From contig WAID01000007.1 in NCBI GenBank assembly GCA_016584495.1, positions 3,706,001 through 3,770,000 of the forward strand: 64,000 nt of DNA, given 5' to 3'. Origin of the DNA: Celoporthe dispersa. Taxonomy: Eukaryota; Ascomycota; Sordariomycetes; Diaporthales; Cryphonectriaceae. Below are positions 58,331-64,000 of this stretch, in pieces. The translations under genes were made by a program, and so were the position numbers. Numbering within the stretch: position 1 is the first letter of the stretch; each line of letters starts with the position of its first letter. The notes under the pieces were generated by a model that searched no databases, was not told the origin of the DNA, and saw only the letters and a list, made by a program, of their open reading frames with translations.

Positions 58331-59569
58331 CTAAGCCTCAGACCCAGCATCACCCTTGTGCTTCTGGGCCTCCAGATCGGCATCGTTATGGTTGTTGCCA
58401 TAGTGGATGACAGTGGTAACTCCGTAACGTTGCTTTCCAGACATGTCGTGTAGGTTGAAGGCATCGGCGTTGGTACTGCCCTTGGGGTGGCCGCTGCCGG
58501 TCCTGCGCCACTGACGAGCAGAGGTACCGTGGCCTGGCGCAGAGGAACCGCTGAAGAAGTTGCGCAGGAGAGGTCGGAGCGTGGCGAATCCGGCGGCGGT
58601 GATACCGAGACCAGTCTCTACGGTGGACCAGATGGCAATGTCGGCGGTGGAGTAGAGGAAATCGTTGATATCGGTGAGTGTAGGCAAATAAGGGAACCGG
58701 ACGATGGTTGCACTCGAGGCACTGTAGGCAGGCATTACTTCTTGTCAGTCACTGGCGCCACTTTGGTGGTTTTGGGGTTCTTGTTGTGACTTACATGCAG
58801 CCGGCGGCTAGAACGAGTATGACAGAGATCTTGACTCTCCTGTTCATTTGCAGGTTCCAGACCAAAAAGACCGGCAGGATACTGAAGGTCCAATCGGTCC
58901 AGCAGCTGATAGCCGAGTAACCATAGAAGGTTTTGGAAACGACGTCCGCATTCATGCAGTAGCCGTCAGGAGGGTCTGCGCCGTAACGGAGCCAAAAGAG
59001 AGACAGTGGTCGGCATTGCACTAAGAAGAGCGTGAAGAAAGCGAGACTGTAGACTTCTGTGACGCCAATGACAGTGTAGATGATCCACCTGTGCCATTTG
59101 GACACGCAGATGCGCAGCAAGAAGATGGCGATGGAGGCCTTGATGGCCATGTTGGATAAGACATAGAGAGGCTCACATGTCCACCACATCTGGGGCGGTG
59201 GTGTTAACAGGAAATTCCTGGACTGGAACTTTGGCGGTTGAGCATGATGAGACATACCTGCATTGCCTTTGGAATATTTTTGGGCGCAATGTTGACAATG
59301 TGCTGACCGGTTCCATAATGAATACCAGTGATCTCGTAGGAGCAGAAGAGAATAAACAGTATCTGCTGCATGTCAGTGTCCACACGTCATCAACGCTGAG
59401 CCGTTTGGGTATCACATACTTGTGCAGCAATAGCAAGCCAGTCGTCCGCTGCAAAGGCCTTGATGACCCAGCCACGACAGTAGATGCGAAGCGCAGTGGC
59501 AACGGTGGAAATGACCAGGAAGGTGTATCCAACCGCAGCAATCTGCGTCGCGCGACTCTCGACTGCCAT
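58331..59569 (-). CDS. Fungal rhodopsin-domain (PTH11-like) seven-helix membrane protein
   Basis: Four exons: 59569-59420, 59362-59258, 59189-58795 and 58721-58331. The introns have good GT-AG ends (donors GTATGT, GTATGT, GTAAGT). The product has 346 residues with an open frame throughout. Helices can be read from VGYTFLVISTVATALRIYC, ILFILFCSYEITGIHYGTG, MAIKASIAIFLLRICVSKW, WIIYTVIGVTEVYSLAFFTL, CWTDWTFSILPVFLVWNLQM, ISVILVLAAGC and IAIWSTVETGLGITAAG. The ADDW motif after helix 2, CMNADV and WSTVE are signatures of the fungal rhodopsin/integral membrane family, which includes the PTH11-type receptors. No CFEM domain precedes it. The C-tail is polar and probably cytoplasmic. Ligand and role are unknown. 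Confidence 0.85.
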
Positions 59570-62500
59570 CGTGATATAGAGAGGGTTAATACGGCTCCGT
59601 AATGTTCTCTGAAACCGAAGAAACACGCAACCAGCCTCCACCCGGTTCAGGGTGTGGGTTGCTGGATTATATCAAAAACAAAAACCAAGGCAAGGCGACT
59701 GCTTCTTACAACATACGACGACAGCACACCCAGGACCTCTTATGGTATCTATATAGTATGGGGTGGATATCTTAGCCCTCGAGCACCCCCTTTAAGGTCA
59801 GAACATTCGGGCCGGTCCCCAAGGGGCGACTAAGGCTTGGCCAGACGACGATTGTCATTTCTCGTGGGGTTCGAGGCCAAACTCCTGACTAGCTGGACAT
59901 CAGATCGAGTACGGAACGCCACCTACATTGGGCTAGCATTGCGCTTTGATGGAGACTAACTGTTGCACTAGAGCAGCTCTCTGGAGCCGACGATCGTCAC
60001 GTTATTTAGTGTCGACTAGAAATCTATTGCCCTTCCCAACACTTATCGCCTGTAGGCAAAGTCGTCCACAGACCAGCTTGGGCAGGCTTCACGTCGATCT
60101 GGAGCGTCGTAAACACTTGCCACGACACACTTCACACAAACCATGGCCATCGCCAGAAGGATGCTTGCCTCCCTGAGGGAGATCGACTTTCTCGCGCGGG
60201 ATGAGCAGCACGGCCAAATAAATAATACCTGACATGGATCGGAGTCAACTCATACTTCTTCGTGCTGCTCGTCCTCTTGGTAAGTACAAGCCACATACAT
60301 CATATATCGTAGAAAGCAGGCTTTTCTCTGCAGGCTTCTCTCTGCTGCTGAGTAGGGAGAGTGTTCACTGTTGCCTACGTCCTTAGCTTGTCGGGGCTTG
60401 TTGATAGCCTCTCGTGGATGCCTGCACTGACTTCAGTCTATAGCCACGCCATCTTTTCGCATGCAGAGCCGGCGCCCTCAGCAGGTGGTCTGCTGCGCAC
60501 ATGAGTTTTGGTCATCCCTTGCATCACCTCTGCGAGGTGTGGCCTGACGGTCCTGGTCTTGCCACGGAGAAAATTTTAGCGGGAGCGTAGTGGAGGCACA
60601 CCAAGTGGGCGTCCCCGGTCTCTCAGCAGCCCCGTCTTATTTCCAAATTCGTGATCAAGTAATAACACTCCTCACTCCAGCATGTTGCAAGGAGACCGTC
60701 GTTAGTTTCTGACAGGGTGGTTCTTGGAGCTAGGAAACATTGGGAGCTTCTCAGAGAAGAGGCATGAACGATAGATATCAAATATCCTGGAACCACAGCT
60801 TGGCTTAATAATATTATTGCATACATGTCCATATCCATGTAAAAAATTCAAGGTCTAGCAACTAAACCATAATCCGATCACAGGAAGCCCCTTTTTGATA
60901 CCCTTGCAAGCTGTAGCCGGCATTTCACCCGGCCCGCCGGCTTTACATCCGCATTCATCCACACTTCGGGTCGTTATACTGTAAATGGCGATAGCGTACC
61001 ACAGTCTGTCGTCCTTGAAGAGCCTTCTGATACACACCAATATGACGATCTTCTCTGATAACTCAATGGCTTTGAAATTTGCTTCGAGTCTCGCGAAGAA
61101 TATTTAAAATGTTCGTCTGGCGAAGAGCTCCACATACGGGTTTCTTGACAACGGTGCTCGAGACTTCTCTCACTCTTGTCGTTTTAGATAGGCATTTCAT
61201 GCATTGTAAATCCACTCATTTCTGTATTTAGACGTACATGGGCACTTCTCAGGACATCGCTAACTTACGACGTCGTTACCCCGGGCCTCAGCTTCTACGA
61301 CCTCATATGGCATGACCAAGTCCACGTAATCACTGATTTTTTTCTATATGAATGGGGAAAAGGCATCTGGACGTTCGAGAGAAGGTTTTGAGGAGCACCA
61401 AAAAATAATAACTACGAGAGTTCCGGGTTTATACTCATCCAGGCCATCAACAAGGAAATTGTTTTTTTTTCTTCCCTTTCCCTTCAACATCAGAGATTGT
61501 AGCATCTCGAAAGGATCCTTTGCACTTCTCATCTTAGAGAAGATGTCAGACACCCCAGGAATTCCACTTCAATGCACCTGGTTACCATCAGACTTTCTGC
61601 ACCTCGACCTCCTCTCGGAACTGTGGAAGAACAGGCAGCTGGCTGCTGTAGATATCCCGCTTTTCAGCCGTCTGTACATCCATATATGTATTTGGACTAG
61701 CACTACGCTGCATTGGCCAAAGCTGGTAGAAATTCGATGGAATTACAGCGTTGCTTCCAAAGGAGCCAGGGTTCTTGGCTTCTGAGCTGCTTTAGATGTA
61801 TGCAAGTGCGTATCAAACCTCAACAGCTACGATACCAATGCGCCTCCCTGATCCTTGTAAGCCTCGCGTTCCCGAGCTTGAGTTAATGCCATATAATCAC
61901 TTGCCAGTTTTTCAAACACTAATGCCAAGCGAATAAATAAAACTTAAAAGGACCGTTGATTCGGGTAGCTGTGTATTTTAGCGGCACAAGAGATATATCT
62001 GGCTTTCCAGCTGTATCTCAGGAAGCCCGAGGCTCCCTCGGGCTACCCAGACCTCTTCTAAATCCGTCTCCAGGCTGGGAAACGAGAGCCCGTTGCAACA
62101 AGCATCGAAGAGTGCAGTCAGCACTGGAAGCAGCAACCACCAGGGTCAACAGTGCTCACAACGGAAGTTTTTTTCTTGTCGGCGCGGGGGGTACGGAAGC
62201 TTGCATTAGCGGACTCTTCCTTATCATTAGCATAACAACAATGACTCTTTCTTCTTCTTTCTACACCAAGAATCCTATGCTCACCAACTGTGAGCATGGC
62301 CAACAACCATCCTTGCTTTTCTTTTCTTTGGGTATTACAGAACAAGCCACCTGAACAGGCACCCTTCCTCCCACTCACAGGGACCACGAAATTCGGTGCT
62401 AGCCTTCCGTCACTGCTCGTAGGCGGTTCAGTAGACAAGGCACGTTGAGCAGTAGGTGCTGACCGACGCAGTGCATTGTTGACCATAACCACGGGCTAGA

Positions 62501-64000
62501 CATCTTCTGTTTCCCATGCGATGAACTTGACATTGCGACCTACCTGCTCTGTATTTCACCCTATCAGCTTTTGACCACACCTGAGCTGACTGCTTAGAGC
62601 AGGAGGCTGCAGTGTTAAATCCGCACGGTAGATGCGGCACTGATGGAGGTCGCTCGATGTGCGGAGAAAGGTGACAAGTGGCGCCGCTCGTAGCGCTGGC
62701 TGCTTTCAATGGCTTGCAGGAGGTCGGATACCGAATGTGACGTTGGTCTCACTCTCTTGTGCACGCCTGCTCCCGGCCGGATTTGTTAGGGCTTTGAACT
62801 CTTCGGGCGTAGCAGCCAAACCAGAGAGGTAATGATCGATCCTCGCGATACAGTGGTTCGTCGGCTTGCAGGCTTCAGGTGTGACAGCTGGATCCGACCT
62901 GGAGCTCTGGCGCCAAAAGAGGCTGGAGGAGAAACGAGAACCTGGGCGGTTGATTGGCCTGCTCTTTTGGCACGTGCTGATCGTCACTGTGGATGATCTC
63001 ACGTCTTTGTTCTCATCTATATGACGACAATAAGAGCAGCAGCGAGCGCTCTAATGTCCGGGAGCAGCCTCCAAAGAAGAAAAAAAAATGGCTGGTGTGA
63101 AAACTGCACCCGTTTGGTCTGCAGGCACCCGCTATGTTTGCTAGGCTTGACGGCCTCCAAACCCTTCGCGAAAATCGGCATCGGGCATCGGAAAGGATGG
63201 GAGGGATCAATATTCGTTGCATGCTGTTCCGAGTTACACATGGTAATTAATTTTCCCCTCCTGCTTCCAGCATAGAAACCCGTCAGCTGCAGACCCAGAC
63301 AAGCGAGGCAGCTGATAGGCTTTTTAACCCGAATCGAAGACAATCTATTAACGCAAGACATCACCAGGACAACTGACCTGTCACGACGGCATCGGTACAG
63401 CCACTCGATTCTCCAGGGCCCTTGAGTTGCTAAAGAGACAGATCTGAGACCTCAAACGGCCGAGTCTCGCATACATAACTATGAGATCGAGATTGGCTCG
63501 ACCCAGGCTTGCTTCCCCCACAGCCGCCCTCACTATCTGATCTTCGAGCAGCCTCAGGTACTTATCTATAGTTGGGCCCTTTCGGCATCATCAAAGTAAG
63601 TAGTCCAGTGCAGTCCAGACCTGCGGATCGACCTGATGTCCTTTGGGGGGGAAGCGCCATGATGCGCCGTACCGGGGCCTCAGGCCCCTGATGCTCTACT
63701 GTCAAGGCCTACGCGGCGCTATCTGGCGGTTTAGTAATCTCATTTCACATGTCTGACACATCTTAGAACGCGGTCAGGTATATTAGTGAAACGAGGCTGC
63801 TAGGCAAAGACGCACACAGCCGACGTGTATGCACTGTCATCATTCGCCTTGTCCACTCACACGTCTCACGACCCATTCCAGATCCTACTCAACCTTTGTC
63901 CCGAATGACCAATGTAACGCCGGAGTCGCTTCCGTTGTTCACAATCCGTCCAATCAGTCCTAGACTTGTAGTGGTACAAGTGAATTATCCTCGACACATC
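59570..64000. other. 4.4-kb terminal region without a supported gene
   Basis: No complete gene is recognisable. A short stretch near 60241-60290 could encode a membrane-helix-like WIGVNSYFFVLLVLL followed by GTAAGT, but stop codons surround it, so at best it is a relic. Open frames at 61.3-63.3 kb show no domain. The composition is even and lacks the strong tracts of the left half. Confidence 0.5.
59749..59756 (-). promoter_or_regulatory. TATA-like box of the rhodopsin-type gene
   Basis: CTATATAG lies about 180 bases upstream of the ATG at 59569. The motif is palindromic, so its direction comes only from the neighbouring gene. Confidence 0.35.

Noticed and set aside
60160..60300. Start of a membrane-protein gene (helix-like WIGVNSYFFVLLVLL followed by GTAAGT)
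   Set aside because: A stop codon lies just upstream in that frame, and no continuing exon could be found downstream.

Overview
The window is nuclear DNA of a filamentous ascomycete (Pezizomycotina; a Sordariomycete is my best guess). The support is short GT-AG introns of about 70-180 bases, GC-rich third codon positions, Zn2Cys6 regulators, CAZymes with Ser/Thr-rich linkers or GPI signals, and a fungal rhodopsin-type seven-helix protein. Genes are sparse: about 16 supported loci in 64 kb. They are separated by long intergenic stretches full of purine or pyrimidine tracts, microsatellites and GTAC palindromes. I see no tRNA, rRNA, CRISPR array or intact transposon.

Layout. 1-6.5 kb: no gene. 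6.5-7.1 kb: a short coiled-coil (SCOC/Slo1-like) protein. 10.5-12.9 kb: a Zn2Cys6 regulator. 13.2-13.9 kb: a GPI-anchored secreted protein. 19.8-22 kb: a GH79 glycosidase. 23-25.3 kb: a possible small gene and an AA11 LPMO with a C-terminal X278-like module. 26.8-34 kb: an alpha/beta hydrolase, a bacterial-type (LdhA-like) D-lactate dehydrogenase, a DUF3237 protein and an ACS-family MFS transporter, all on the minus strand. 34-39.5 kb: no gene. 39.5-59.6 kb: a dense accessory block holding an FMO fused to DUF6314, an ABM-like protein, a large secreted protein, a second Zn2Cys6 regulator, a glycyl radical enzyme (GRE), a DyP-type peroxidase, an FAD aromatic-ring hydroxylase and a rhodopsin-type membrane protein. 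59.6-64 kb: no supported gene.

The most striking locus is 49.7-53.4 kb. It encodes an intron-containing, therefore fungal, GRE of the GCxE (eliminase/decarboxylase) type rather than a pyruvate formate-lyase. It lies directly behind a DyP peroxidase, on the same strand and with no intergenic space. Allowing a one-base correction in a run of five Cs, the two could be one polypeptide. No radical-SAM activase is visible in the window. The redox enzymes on both sides, a regulator and a membrane protein make a catabolic or specialised-metabolism cluster conceivable; this is inference.

Caution: at least eight genes need one or more single-base frame changes to recover their family's protein, several of them at short homopolymers. 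Others (SCOC, GPI protein, AA11, DUF3237, ABM, ring hydroxylase, rhodopsin) are perfectly open. Sequence indel errors are the simplest explanation, but I cannot exclude pseudogenes from this sequence alone.
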